NCBI GenBank assembly: GCA_034509495.1
Contig: CM067521.1
Coordinates: 3,672,064 to 3,736,063 of the forward strand
Direction: 5' to 3'
DNA: 64,000 bases
Source of the DNA: Acestrorhynchus altus
Taxonomy: Eukaryota; Chordata; Actinopteri; Characiformes; Acestrorhynchidae
This document shows, piece after piece, positions 46,861-59,364 of the stretch (its first letter is position 1; the number at the start of each line of letters is the position of its first letter). The notes under the pieces are model-generated. The model was given only the letters and a program-made list of their open reading frames with translations. It was not told the origin of the DNA and searched no databases. A program made the position numbers and the translations under genes.

Positions 46861-46900
46861 ACTCACTCTCTCTCACTCACTCTCCCTCTCCCTCTCTGCA
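46821..46900 (+). repeat. (CT)n microsatellite near the putative grm6 promoter
   Basis: CT-rich tract with a few interruptions. Read on the grm6 strand it is a GA tract just upstream of the predicted leader exon, where such tracts can act as promoter elements. No direct evidence for that here. Confidence 0.85.
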
Positions 46901-47096
46901 CTAATGGCACAGATTGGGATTACAGCAGTGTGTATGTGAGGAGTTAGTGTAGGCATATATATTTCATGCACACATTGCTGAATATAACTCGTGTCCTTCT
47001 TCCACTAGCAGAACCTTTGAGCAGAACCTCAGTTCTGCTTCATTGGAATCAATATTTACAGCATTTCACCCCCTTTATTCTGTTATTTTAAGTGTA

Positions 47097-47111
47097 GGTG
47101 TGTGTGTGTGA

Positions 47112-47163
<52 letters not shown>

Positions 47164-47170
47164 GAGAGTG
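47097..47170 (+). repeat. (TG)n(AG)n microsatellite
   Basis: TG repeats passing directly into AG repeats. Confidence 0.9.
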
Positions 47171-48309
47171 ATAATCTAGTTGGCCTGTGGGTCACGTGAG
47201 TTCTTAAGTGATAGTGTACAAGGTTCAGTTCATGGTGACCCACCATAGAGCAGAAAAAAAAAGACTGCACATGCTGGCAGAAAAAAAATGCTGCTGAACG
47301 TAATATTATTTAATGTGTTTAAGTGCGATTGTTTGTTGTATTTGTCCTCTTAATTAAGTGTTGAAATGCAGGTCAGCAGCACTGTGACCAACGTGAATCC
47401 AGACTGAAAGTCCTGTCATTCATCCTGCTCTGTAAAATGTAGTTAACCTTACTTAAAAAGCATGCAAACAAGTTGTGTAGGTATTGTGTAGTTCTAACTG
47501 TAGTTTACTTAAATTTGAGTTGAACTAACTCCAAAACGTGAATTCAAATGATTACAAAATGTGCCTTTTGAACTTAAATAACACCCTTAACAGAGTACAA
47601 GCAATGCATGTATAGTACAGTACTTGTCGGTCAGTAAATCAAGTACACTTAGTTTAATTTCACATTGTTTCAGAGACATAAACATAATGAACTCCACATT
47701 CCAGCTGCTGTCACTGCATCAGCTCTGCATTAATAGCATTAAACCTACATACAACCACCATCTGCAGAAGAGAAAGTGGTAACTTGCTCTTACAACCTTC
47801 AACAATGAGGAAAGGCTAGGAGTTACATTTAATGCACACCTAAGTGCACACCTAAAAGGGAATGACTACACAATGGGGGTGAGTGAGGATGGGAAGAGAC
47901 ACCCAGTGTACAAACTGATGTGCCAGGAGCCAATAAGTTTAATTCATCCGGACTGAACTGCCCCAACACAAGGTCCACCCTAAATGTCACCGCGTAACTC
48001 AGTCCATTCAAGTAAGTCTAACACAGTTGGATTCATTTACCTTAACTCAAAACATGTCGATCTTACGTAGAACAAGGGAACGTGAGCATCACCTACTGAT
48101 TTTGAGTTAGGTTAGGCTTAAATATTTGAAGTGATCCCAGATTTAAGTTCTGTTAACTTGAAAGAGTTCATTAAGAAGTGCGGTTAGATTTTACAGCGTT
48201 AAAGCTGTGAGTGATGAAGGAGGAACTTCACAGAGCAACTTCAAATAATTAGCAAATGAATCATTCATGAATCATTCTGTTTCCTGCATACTTTGTTATC
48301 CTCCTTTTA

Positions 48310-48640
48310 CATAGTTCTTCAGGACCCCACAGGACCGTTCTCAGCACGGCAGGGACACTGACATGGTGGTGGTGGGGTAGTGGGTAGCATTGGTACAAGT
48401 GGATCAGACACAGCAGTTCTGCTGGAGTGCTTAAACACTGTGTCCACTAACTGTCCACTCTATTAGACACTCCTACCTAGTGTCTCCACTTTGTAGATGT
48501 AAAGTCAGAGACAGAAGATCATCAGTTTCTGCAGTTTATGTTGGTCCTCCTCTAGTCCTTCCTCAGTGGTCACAGGATGCTGCTCACAGGACGCTGTCGG
48601 CTGGATATTTTGGTGGACTGTTCTCAGTCCAGCAAAACGT
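48310..48640. repeat. palindromic dispersed element, partial copy 2
   Basis: Shares 'aggaccccacaggacc', 'gacatggtggtgg', 'gtcagagacagaag' and 'ggtggactgttctcagtcca' in order with 58353-58750. The second arm is missing: the copy ends at 'cagtccagcaaaac' where other sequence begins. Confidence 0.75.
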
Positions 48641-48989
48641 TTAGTCTGTAGCTTAGCTTCATTGGACCACAGGATTTGAAAACATGTAAAAATGAATGTA
48701 GTGGTGAGGATACAGGGAGAGTGTTTTTTTCTAATCACTCTTCCATGACACTCACTTTTGTGCGGGTGTTGCACAGTTGAATATAGTGCACCAACATTTC
48801 AAGAAGGCAAAATGTATGTTTTTCCTAAATGGTAAATACAACATTTTGTTAAAACCAATTTGAAACTTCTGGGATGTACAGAACCAAAATTGTCCATGTA
48901 CTTATTATACAATCAGGGTCAATAATTTCAGCAGCCCTGCATTTCTTTTAGAAAATGTGCCATTTGTTCCAAAAAGTGTTACAGTGACA

Positions 48990-49830
48990 AATGCTATTGG
49001 AATTCACATGTTGATTTCTTTTGTTTGCACCAAAAACAAATCTGAATTCATGGACATAATTCCACACAGAACTTTGGACAAATATATTGGCAACGTTTCA
49101 AAACTGTAAGGAATAATGTGATTTCAATCAGGTTCTTTAAATACATAAATCAAACACAGCCCATTCAGCCCCTCAGTCTTTGAGGATGTGAGACCCTCTG
49201 GCCACAATGTGATTAAAAATGTAAGAGCAACAATTATTGGAAAGTTGCATCAAAGGATTGTTTGAATGGTAGAACCTCAATCAACTAAAGGAGCCTCAAG
49301 GAAGAACATTGTCAGCTCCCACTATCCTCACATTATCAGTCAAACATGGTGGAGGTTTGGGTTGTTTTGCTTCCTTCTGGCACTGGATGTCGACCAAAAG
49401 AATTCTGGAGCACAAGGTAATGTCCAGTGTCAGAGAGCTAGGTCTCCAGAGCTAGGTCATGGGTCTTTCAGCAGGACAATGACGTAAAACATACTTCAGA
49501 AAGCCCCCATTAATGGTTTAAGACTGAAGCGCTGGAGAGTCCTTATGTAAATCCTACAGACCACCTGTAGAGAGATCTCAGAATAGCAGTTAGGAGAAGG
49601 CACACTAGGAGACTAGGAGCAAAGGAAGAATGGTCCAGAATTCCAGTAGAGAGGTGTAAGAAACTCATTACAGTCCTTTTTTCCAAAGGGGGCGCTCCCA
49701 CACATCTCGTCCATTTCTGGAGTTCTGTTTGAAATGAGATCAGTTTGAAATGGCGATTTTTCATCCAGGGTGTACAGACACTGTCCTCCTAGAGGTGTGG
49801 AAGAGACCAACTAAATAAAGGAGACCCACG
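48990..49830 (+). mobile_element. degraded Tc1-like element
   Basis: Broken frames show 'SVKHGGGLGCFASFWHWMS' near 49340 (the glycine motif between the catalytic residues) and 'LSAGQ..KTYFRKPPL' near the second Asp. 'aattattggaaagttgcatc' is the helix-turn-helix region. Confidence 0.55.
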
Positions 49831-51159
49831 AGAATAATTTCTAATCTCGGGTGCTTTTGGTGCCACACATTGACTCACTCCTTTGTGTAAAATGTGCTTC
49901 ATCGATATGTATCACATCTCTGTGCACCAGCACCTACGGATTTAACACAACCAACCCACAAATGCTCATCTTTCCATTACAATATCAGTCTCTGTAGGTG
50001 TGGACAGATTGTTCTTACTGACCCAGTATGATCATATCCTGTCTTGACCTACTCAGTCACCGGCGGAACAGCTGTTCTCCTGTTTTTTTCCTTACATACC
50101 ACACTAATGCACCAGCACACTGAATGTGCACTTTCCACCACCATTTCCAACCCTTTTTACTCATGTCATAGATCTAAATGCAGATGTCACTTTAATCTCT
50201 GGTCCTATTGAAACACTGGCCCGTTGAATCTCTGTGACTAATCTATGCCCTAATAATGAGCTCTCTTTCAGAGTCACTCGGATGTTCTCCTCTTGCCATC
50301 AAGTCTCACAGTGTCATATGTTATTATATTATGTAACAGTTATTTGTGGAAGGTAAAGGGCTGGTACAGGAACGTTTTTATGGACTGATATGTTTAATGT
50401 GAGCCTGCTCTCTGGTGGCAATGCGTGGTCTTGCAGATTTTATGGAGACAAGTCAGGGACGCAGTTCCCTAAGCAACACTGTTTCATTTGAAGCACCTGA
50501 AGTGAATAAAAATATGAGCAAATGAGTATAATTACATATCCAATTAACCTCCATATCCAATAATCAAGATCCATTCTGTCATCATAAACAGTCAAACGTC
50601 TTCAAATACATTTTTATTCCCCTTAAAGTATTTATAGGAGACAGACACAGATGCCTGATTATTATTTTATTATGTTATTCTAATATTCATTTTGCCTCTA
50701 TGTTAATTTTTATTGACACTCTTCCGTCATTTGCTGGCTTTCAGTATCAGACTCACTTCAGTGACTGGATTTCCTGCCTGGTAGTGAGAGCTTTTACTGA
50801 ATTGAGGAAATCTGCTTTCATTTCCACTGAAGCAACGAAGCTGGACTTCACTACAGAAAACACTACAGATCAGCTCACATATCTTATATTCATACTTTGT
50901 TTTATTTGATTTTTATTATTTTTAAATTGACTTTTTTTACTCGTATTCCAAGTATTTTAAACGTGATTATGTTTTGTAATATTTATTACAATTGTTGTTG
51001 CAATTTCTTATTTTCTTAGACTTTCATTTCTCTAATCTTCTCTGATCTTACTCATTTTAAAATCTTAGGTAGACTTTTTATTTCCTCAGTCAGTGAACTT
51101 GCTGTACACCGTAAATACTCGGTAACATTGAAACTGAGGGTTAGCCTCAATGTATCTCA

Positions 51160-51232
51160 GCGTGAAAATACTGATTGATTGGTTGATTGATTGATTGGTT
51201 GATTGATTGATTGATTGGTTGATTGGTTGATG
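51160..51232 (+). repeat. (TTGA/TTGG)n microsatellite
   Basis: GATT and GGTT tetranucleotide repeats, like the tandem tails of LINEs at 32290 and 33696. Confidence 0.9.
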
Positions 51233-51869
51233 TCCTATGCCCCTGAAGACTGGAATGGGGAGGCAAATTCAGAGGCTTCTGGGCTGGAATTAGAGGCACA
51301 GCTGGTTAGATGGCATAAGTGTTGTCTGTTGAAGCACCATTTATTTTAATAGCACATTTAAAACAAGCAGAGTTACAGCAAAGTGGTTTTAAAAACAAAA
51401 ACGAAAGTAGTAACCACTGCTTAGTACACCATAAAATCCATATTTTATCATCCTCAGTCATGTTCAAAAGCCGATATAGGTATGTCGATATAGGTATGTT
51501 ATACTAGCCGATATAGGTATGTTTTGAGCACATTGAATCTTGGTGGCAAGGTTGTTCCAAAGCTCTAGAGCTCTTAAATTCTGAAAACCATCAGAAGAAG
51601 CTGGTCAGCAGATCTCAGGGCTGGTGAAGGTGTATGTAACTGAAATAGTTCTGCTATGCAGATGAGATCCAGACCATTCAGGGCTTTAAAACACACAATA
51701 AAACTGTAAATTGATTTGTAAATTGGACTGGAATTCAGTGTAGAGCTGGTTTTGTTAATATTGAGACCGATATCTCCTCCTAATATCAGAACAGTTCATC
51801 TCAAATCAAAACACACAACAGATTACTGCAGCACTGCGTTTCCCATTATATTCACCTTTAAAAAAACAC

Positions 51870-51940
51870 AATCCTCTGAAAACCTCCTCTGAACACATCC
51901 TCTGAACACATCCTCTGAACACATCCTCTGAACACATCCT
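51870..51940 (-). repeat. 13-bp tandem repeat in the comt 3' UTR
   Basis: About five copies of ATCCTCTGAACAC (plus-strand reading), the last directly abutting the comt stop codon at 51941-51943. On the gene strand it is the first sequence of the 3' untranslated region. Confidence 0.85.
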
Positions 51941-52120
51941 CTAACCCAGATAAACAGATTTCTCCAGGCCGTCCTCAGCTTTCGTGTACTCCAGGTAAGA
52001 TTTCAAGTAGCTGCTTTCATAGGATGAACTTTTGCGCACATATTTGACATAATCTGGAGCTCCGGGACAGGTGACATTGTCAGCCAGCAGGACGGTGCCT
52101 TTCCGGAGCAGTCCACATTC
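51941..52120 (-). CDS. comt: comt last coding exon
   Basis: 180 nt, phase 0, 59 residues and a TAG stop. It reads ECGLLRKGTVLLADNVTCPG and APDYVKYVRK, then YLEYTKAEDGLEKSVYLG. It supplies the metal-binding Asp-Asn and the Glu of the catechol site. Acceptor ..TCCTTTGAG. Confidence 0.92.
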   Translation of the reverse strand, partial: ECGLLRKGTVLLADNVTCPGAPDYVKYVRKSSSYESSYLKSYLEYTKAEDGLEKSVYLG

Positions 52121-55100
52121 CTCAAAGGAGAAAAAGAACGGAGCCAAGTTAAAGCACATCATCAATCAGATGAGAACCTCAGACTAAGCATTTTAAAGCA
52201 AAGTTTTAGTAAAATATTTTGGCCCAAATGTAACCATGTTGTACAATAATTTAAACATGTCATTTGTACATGTGCTAATTGATGGGTTATAACTTGTTGG
52301 CTGCATTTATTTATAGGGCAAATTTAAGAAGCAAACATTGCAGAAAAAGCATGGATATGAATATGAAATTTCAACTTCTGATGGAGAAAGTCATACCTCC
52401 AGTAATTTAACATCGGGCAGGTAGCATTCCTTCCAGTGATCTAGGAAAACAAAGTCGAACGTTTGAATACCAAAGTGTTCCCTCAGGTGTGGGATCCAGT
52501 CCCCAGATGCCCCCTCAACCAGCTGCACCTGTCAACCCAGCACACACTGAGAAAGAGCCCGAGAAAGCCCGAGAAAGAGCATCTGCCAGAATATTTTCAG
52601 ATCCCCTTTTATAGCAAATTTCAAGGTTAAATTCCTGAATAATTAACACCCATCTCATAAGGCGTTGATTTGAATTTCTCATCCGAGAAAGAAAAACCAA
52701 TGGATTATGATCGGTGTACACAACAAGGGGTAGTGGACTAGACCCAACATATACCTCAAAATGTTGTAATGCCAGTAATAAGGCCAGGGTTTCTTTTTCG
52801 ATCGTGCTATAATTAAGCTGATGTTTTAAAAACTTCTTTGAATAATAGCACACTGGATGGTCAATACTGCTGGAATCCTCTTGGAGCAGGACAGCACCAG
52901 CACCGGTTGCGCTGGCATCCACTTCCAACTTGAAAGGACGCAAGAAATCTGGAGCAGAAAGTACAGGAGCACTACAGAGCAACATTTTTACAGACTCAAA
53001 TGCAGTTTGGCAGGATGTAGACCACACAAACTCACTGGAAGTCCGAAGTAAACTTGTCAAGGGTAAAACTACATCAGAAAAGTTTCTGCAAAAACCACGG
53101 TAGTACCCTACTATTCCAAGGAACCTTTTAAGTTCCCTTTTGGTGCAAGGCACAGGGAAATCCAGAATGGCCTGCACTTTCGCAGCAACAGGACAAACCT
53201 GTCCTTGACCAACCTGTTTACCTAGGTAAGTCACTGTAGCCTTACCAAACTCACATTTGGCCAAGTTTAGTGTCAAAGAGGCTTGATGCAGTCTATCAAA
53301 CACAGTATGAAGTGTCGTCAGATGATTGTTCCAGCTGGATGAATGGACAATAATATCATCCAAATACACCTCACAATCAGAAACACCCATCAACACCTGA
53401 CTCATAAGCCGTTGGAATGTGGCTGGAGCATTTCGAAGTCCAAAGGACATCACCGTATACTGCAGAAAACTATCTGGTGTGACAAAGGCAGAAATTTCAG
53501 CAGCACGAGGGGTTAAAGGCACCTGCCAATAACCTTTAAGCAGATCCAACTTAGAAACATATAAAGCTGCCCCCACTTTGTCAACACAGTCTTCCATGCG
53601 TGGCAAGGGAAAAGAGTCTGGCTTTCTGATGGCATTAACTTTCCGATAATCGGTGCAAAAACGGACTGAACCATCTGGTTTTGGCACAAGGAGGCAGGGA
53701 GAACTCCATGCACTACAACTCTGAACAGCCAACCCATTATCAAAGAGGTAGTCAACCTCTTTCTGCATCAGTTGCCGTTTAACCGGATTTACACGGTAAG
53801 GATGCTGTTTTATTGGAACATTCTGCCCTACATCAATATCATGAGACAACACATGAGTGCGTGAAGGAACATCAGAAAACAAAGCAGGATACAGCTGAAT
53901 CAACTCAACTATGTCTCTGCGAAATTCTTCAGGTAAATGAAGCAAGAAGGAATCCAAATCTACCAAAATCTGTGAATTCTGCAAACGAATGCCAGCCACC
54001 GGAATGCTGTGCATGCCTAAACCATCCTCATCAACTTCTGAACCATCTCCAGATGGCAAAACGGAGACAGTGACAACAGGAGGGGCAACAGGTTTTGGCT
54101 CTGAGATGTCCTCATCCCTACTAACATAGGGCTTAAGCATATTAATGTGGCATACCCTGGTTTTACGCTTTCTGTCAGGGGTGCTGATTACATAATCAGA
54201 CTCATTTAGTTTACTCTTAATTTCATAAGGACCAGAAAAACATGCTTCTAAAGCAGAGCCAGAAACAGGCAACAAAGAAAGTACTTTGTCACCTTGCTGG
54301 AATGAACGAGAAACTGTCTTTTTATCAAAAAGCATTTTCATTTTGGTCTGAACAGAGGACAGTGAAGTGCGAGCGTGAAGAGTGAAGAACTCGCAAGCAT
54401 GATGCAAACGTTCACGAAACGAGCTGACATAGTCCAACAAGTTACCATGCGAAGTGACATTATCTCCATCAGACATCCACTTCTCTTGCAACAGCTTTAG
54501 TGGGCCTCGAACCGTATGTGCAAACACCAAGTCAGCAGCACTGAAACCTAAAGACTCTTGAGGAGTCTCACGAATGGCAAATAACAGCAGTGGAACTCCC
54601 TCATCCCAGTTCCTATCAGTCTCCAAGCAATAGGCACGTAGCATTGATTTCAATGTTTGATGAAATCTCTCTAATACGCCTTGACTTTCAGGATGATAAG
54701 CACTAGAAGTTTGATGCTTTATGTTAAGTTGGGACAACACTTGCTTAAACAATCGGGACATAAAGTTAGAACCCTGATCAGATTGTACAATTCGTGGGAG
54801 TCCAAAGGTAGAAAAAAACTTAATGAGCACTTTAACAATGACTTTAGCTTTCAAAGAGCGTAAAGGCACTGCCTCTGGAAAACGTGTTGCTACACACATT
54901 ATTGTCAGTAGGTATCTATTTCCAGACTTTGTTTGTGGCAATGGACCTACACAATCCAAGATCACATGTTCGAAAGGCTCACCCATTACAGGAATGGGTC
55001 TAAGAGGTGCTGGGGGAACAATTTGATTTGGCTTCCCTATAAGCTGACAAATATGACAGGATCTACAATATCTTGCAATATCAGATTTCAAGCCAGGCCA

Positions 55101-58100
55101 AAAGAAACAACGTAAAACTCGGTTATAAGTTTTAGTTACCCCCAAATGGCCAGCAAAACCATGATCATGAGCAAGACTCAAAACCTGCCTGCGAAACTTC
55201 TGGGGAACAACTAGCTGGTACACTGATCCCCACTCTAATTCACTCAATGCTGTTGGCGTCCATTTACGCATCAACAACCCTTCATCCCTAAAATAGGCAA
55301 TTGGTTTCTTAGACAAATCTTCCTTAGTTACCACAACGGCTCTGCAACGAGCCAGAGAGGGATCACACTGCTGTTCAGCGATGATGAGAACTCTATCAAC
55401 TGACAGTGACAAGTCAGGTTCAGCAAGAGAAGATGACACCGGTGGTTTGCCCTTAACAGTGCGGACAGTAGACAGCAGCTGGGGTTCATTAACTGACCCA
55501 TGAAGTCCTGCAAAGAAATCACAAGAATCAGTGTTTACATCTGACCCCCGTTGGTCATCACCAACGTCATGGCCACCACTGCCATCAGTCCGGGAGAGAA
55601 AGCTATCAGAAAGATCAATTACATCCGATAACCTCCGTGACTGTGCTCGCGTAACAGCACAAGCAGGAAAAACAGATGGAAATTCGGAAGCTAAATCCAC
55701 AGTCTTCTGTCTGTCCTTGACGTTCAGATACAGGATCACAAATGACCTCAGGAAAAGGCAACACTTTTCCACCAGCCAAATCATTACCCAGTATAAAGTC
55801 AATCCCTTGTACAGGTAGTTTGGAACGAACAGCAACTTTACCAAACCCTGTCACCAAACTAGACTGAATGTGCAAAGTATGCAGTGGAACTTTTACCACA
55901 CCAAGCTCAATGCCTTGAACCAAGACATCTGCACCACAAAATGTTTCATCAGATAAAGGCAAAACCCCCTCACGAACAAATGACTGAGCAGCTCCTGTGT
56001 CCCGCAAAATTGTCACTGGGACTCGGTCACCCTTCTGACCAGTCAGTGAGACTGAACCTTCTAAAATAAAAGGTTCATACACAGGATCAATGCCCTGTCT
56101 GTCTGCAACAGAATCACCAATAGCCTTAACAAAGCCAACCACTTTTGGTGCATGTTGTCCAGAAAGATGAGCTTTCTTTCTTAGTGCTGGACAGACAGCA
56201 ATGAGATGTCCAGACTTGTGGCAATAGAAGCATTCTCGATTTTCGGACTGAGACATGTTAGCTGTTTTAAATTTTTGTACGCTTCTTTCCGGACTAAATT
56301 TTCCCCCACTAGGAGATAAAACAAAGTTTCCCCTATGTGTCAAAACAAATTCGTCACTACAGACCGCAGCCTGTGCTATAGAGGAGACTTTTTGCTCATT
56401 CAAATGGATCTCAATCTTGTCTGGCAACGTATTTTTAAAATCCTCTAATAAAATAAGTTCACGAAGCTGCTCGAAATTTGTCACCTTGCTGGATTGAATC
56501 CACTTATCAAAGAGGTTTGCCTTTTCACGAGCAAACTCAGTAAATGTCTGGTTGGCAGTTTTTAAATGTGAACGAAATCTCTGACGGTAAGCCTCTGGCA
56601 CTAACTCATATGACCTCAAAATGGCACTTTTTAACACATCATAATTTAAACTATCCTCAAGAGACAATGCAGAACAGACCTCTTGAGCCCTCCCAGTCAG
56701 CCTGCACTGTAGCAAAAGTGGCCAAACCTCCTTTGGCCAGCTCAAAGCACTAGCTATGCGTTCAAAAGCTCCGAAATATGAATCGACTTCATTGTCTCTA
56801 AATGTGGGAACCAAACGAATCTGCTTACTGAGATCAAAACCTCTACAAGATTCCACTGAAGGTAACACAGGCGAAGCAGCAGTAACATTAGGTGAAACCA
56901 CAGAGGCCGACACAGGTGGAGGCCTAGCTACTCCAGCTCCACGTGTGTCACCACTCTCCAAACTATACTGTCTAACTCGCAGGAGCAGAGTTTCATGTTC
57001 TTGGCGTTTAACTTGTAGATCCAGCTCTTTCAATCTAATAGCTAACTTAAGATCCGCACTACCCAAGCCAATAAGAGGATGTAAAACAGGAGCTTGACCA
57101 GAGAATTTAGACGAATCAAGATCGGCCGTTTCGAAAACCGGCTCCGAACCAACATCTTCAGAAGGCAAAATACCAGCAGAGACTAAACCCTCCTGTACCA
57201 ACTCCATTATTGCTTGTTTTGTAGCAGACCTGGGCACCGAAATATCATAAAATTCCGCAATCAACAATAAGTCACCCCTACGGCAACTACCCAGAGCTTC
57301 CAAAGAAGGATTCTGCCGAAACGCCTCAATACTAAACTCCATTTTACCACATCAAACAGACTCCAACAAACAGACCCAAACTCCTCCCACCACAATAAAA
57401 AAACTGCCAATCAGAAACAAAATTCACCTACCAGCAAGGGACCAAAAGCACAAAAGAGAAAGCGACGGACGAGCCCCCATTTGTTACGTCCCCTAGGGGT
57501 AGGACGCAACAAAAAGTGTTTCTCCAGAGCAGCCAACCACCAGTCAAAGCAGCAAACCTGGAAAAATAATTAAACACAAACCAAAAGAAAAGTCCCCAAA
57601 CTCAGGGACGTAACACAGACAGACAGACAGACAGACATGCATACATACATGCAGACAGACAGACATACATACATACAGACAGATATACAGACAGACAGAC
57701 GGACGGACAGACATACAGACAGACAGACAGACATACATACAGACAGACAGACATGCATACATACATGCAGACAGACAGACATACATACATACAGACAGAT
57801 ATACAGACAGACAGACAGACGGACGGACAGACATACATACAGACAGACAGACAGACATACATACAGACAGACAGACATGCATACATACATGCAGACAGAC
57901 AGACATACATACATACAGACAGATATACAGACAGACAGACGGACGGACAGACATACATACAGACAGACAGATATATAGACAGACAGACAGACAGGCGGAT
58001 GGACAGACAGACGGACGGACAGACAGACATACAGACAGACGGACGGACAGATGGACAGACAGATATACAGACAGACAGATATACAGACAGACAGACGGAC

Positions 58101-59307
58101 AGATGGACAGACAGACAGACATACATACAGACAGACATACATACAGACAGACAGACAGACATACAGATAGGCATACAGACAGACAGACAAACAGACAGTC
58201 AGACATACATACATACAGACAGACAGACAGACAGACTGTCAACTCCTCTTACCATACAGGAGTTCTGTAATTACAGACTGACAGACTGTAAACCACAGTT
58301 CCAAGAAATCACTCAAAACTTTCTCTGCAGACTTTATTCTCCTCCTCACTCTGATCTTCAATGATCAGGACCCCACAGGACCACCACAGAGCAGGTATGA
58401 TGTGGGTGGTGGGTCATTCTCAGCACTGCAGTGACTCTGACATGGTGGTGGCATGTTAGTGTGTGTTGCACTGGTATATGTGGGTCAGATACAGCAGTGC
58501 TGCTGGAGTGTTTCAACACTGTGTCCACTCACTGTCCATTCTATTAGACACTCCCACCTAGTTGCAGATGTTGTGGTTGTAAAGTCAGAGACAGAAGCTC
58601 ATCTGTTTCTGCACAGTTTGTGTTGGTCATCCTCTAGTCCTTCATCAGCGCTCACAGAACACTGTTGGCTGTATATTACTGGTTGGTGGACTGTTCTCAG
58701 TCCAGCAGTGACACTGAGGGGTTTAAAAACTCCAGCAGCACTGCTGTGTCTGATCTATTCATTACAGCATAACACACTCTAGAACCACCACCATGTCAGT
58801 GTCACTGCAGTGCTGGGAATGACCCACCACCCACATAATAGCTGCTCTGTGGTGGTCTTGTGGGGTCCTGATCATTGAAGATCTTAAGGTTTCATGTTAA
58901 CCCACTTCATGCTTTTCTTCAACCACCACTCTTGTGAGTTTGAGGTGATTGTCCTATTAGACTTTCAGCAGTCTAACTGATGATTATGACCAGGATGTCC
59001 TTCTCATCTTTACTCCTCCAAACATCTTTGGCTCACGTGAGCCTAAAGTTTGATCTTTGTCCATTTGGTTCAGCTGCAAGCGTTTGCCTCTCAGTCAGTG
59101 TAGACAAGCCTGTGCCTTCAGTCACTGCCTGCAAACCATTAGCTGTGCTTCTATTTATAATTATACTTTGTCCAGTGACACTGGAGCCTGTGAGACTATG
59201 CAAAATAGGAATTTCTAAATGGTTAGTGCAATGTTTTTGTTAAACCCTTTCAAAACTGAAAATCTACATTTCAATCATATCAATTATAAATACTTATCGA
59301 CTTATGG

Positions 59308-59364
<57 letters not shown>

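Larger units (their letters stand above)
46901..51940. other. region between grm6 and comt
   Basis: No exon recognised. Contains TG/AG repeats (47097-47170), a partial palindromic element (48310-48640), a degraded Tc1-like element (48990-49830), a (TTGA)n tract (51160-51232) and LINE-3'-UTR-like text at about 51530-51750 ('cattcagggctttaaaacac'). The stretches 47171-48300 and 49840-51150 show nothing identifiable. Confidence 0.6.
52565..57615 (-). mobile_element. Gmr1-like Ty3/gypsy LTR retrotransposon, 3'-truncated
   Basis: About 5.05 kb in the comt intron, same strand as the gene. Order on the minus strand: 134-bp 5' LTR (57482-57615), tRNA-Pro-type primer site, gag with protease (57342 to about 55700), then pol with integrase before reverse transcriptase and RNase H (to about 52580). 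Integrase-first order is known only for the Gmr1-like group among Ty3/gypsy elements. There is no polypurine tract and no 3' LTR: the element stops right after the RNase H domain and the comt acceptor follows. Both reading frames are long and unbroken, so it is young or conserved. Confidence 0.88.

Noticed and set aside
47830..48011. Possible coding frame in the grm6-comt interval
   Set aside because: Short, no neighbouring splice signals or recognisable protein sequence.
52857..57097. Plus-strand open frames of 60-113 codons across the retroelement
   Set aside because: Antisense shadows of gag and pol, which show clear domains on the minus strand.
57544..58364. Cys/Ser/Val- and Thr/Asp/Arg-rich open frames up to 232 codons
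   Set aside because: Pure tetranucleotide repeat read in every frame; no protein features.
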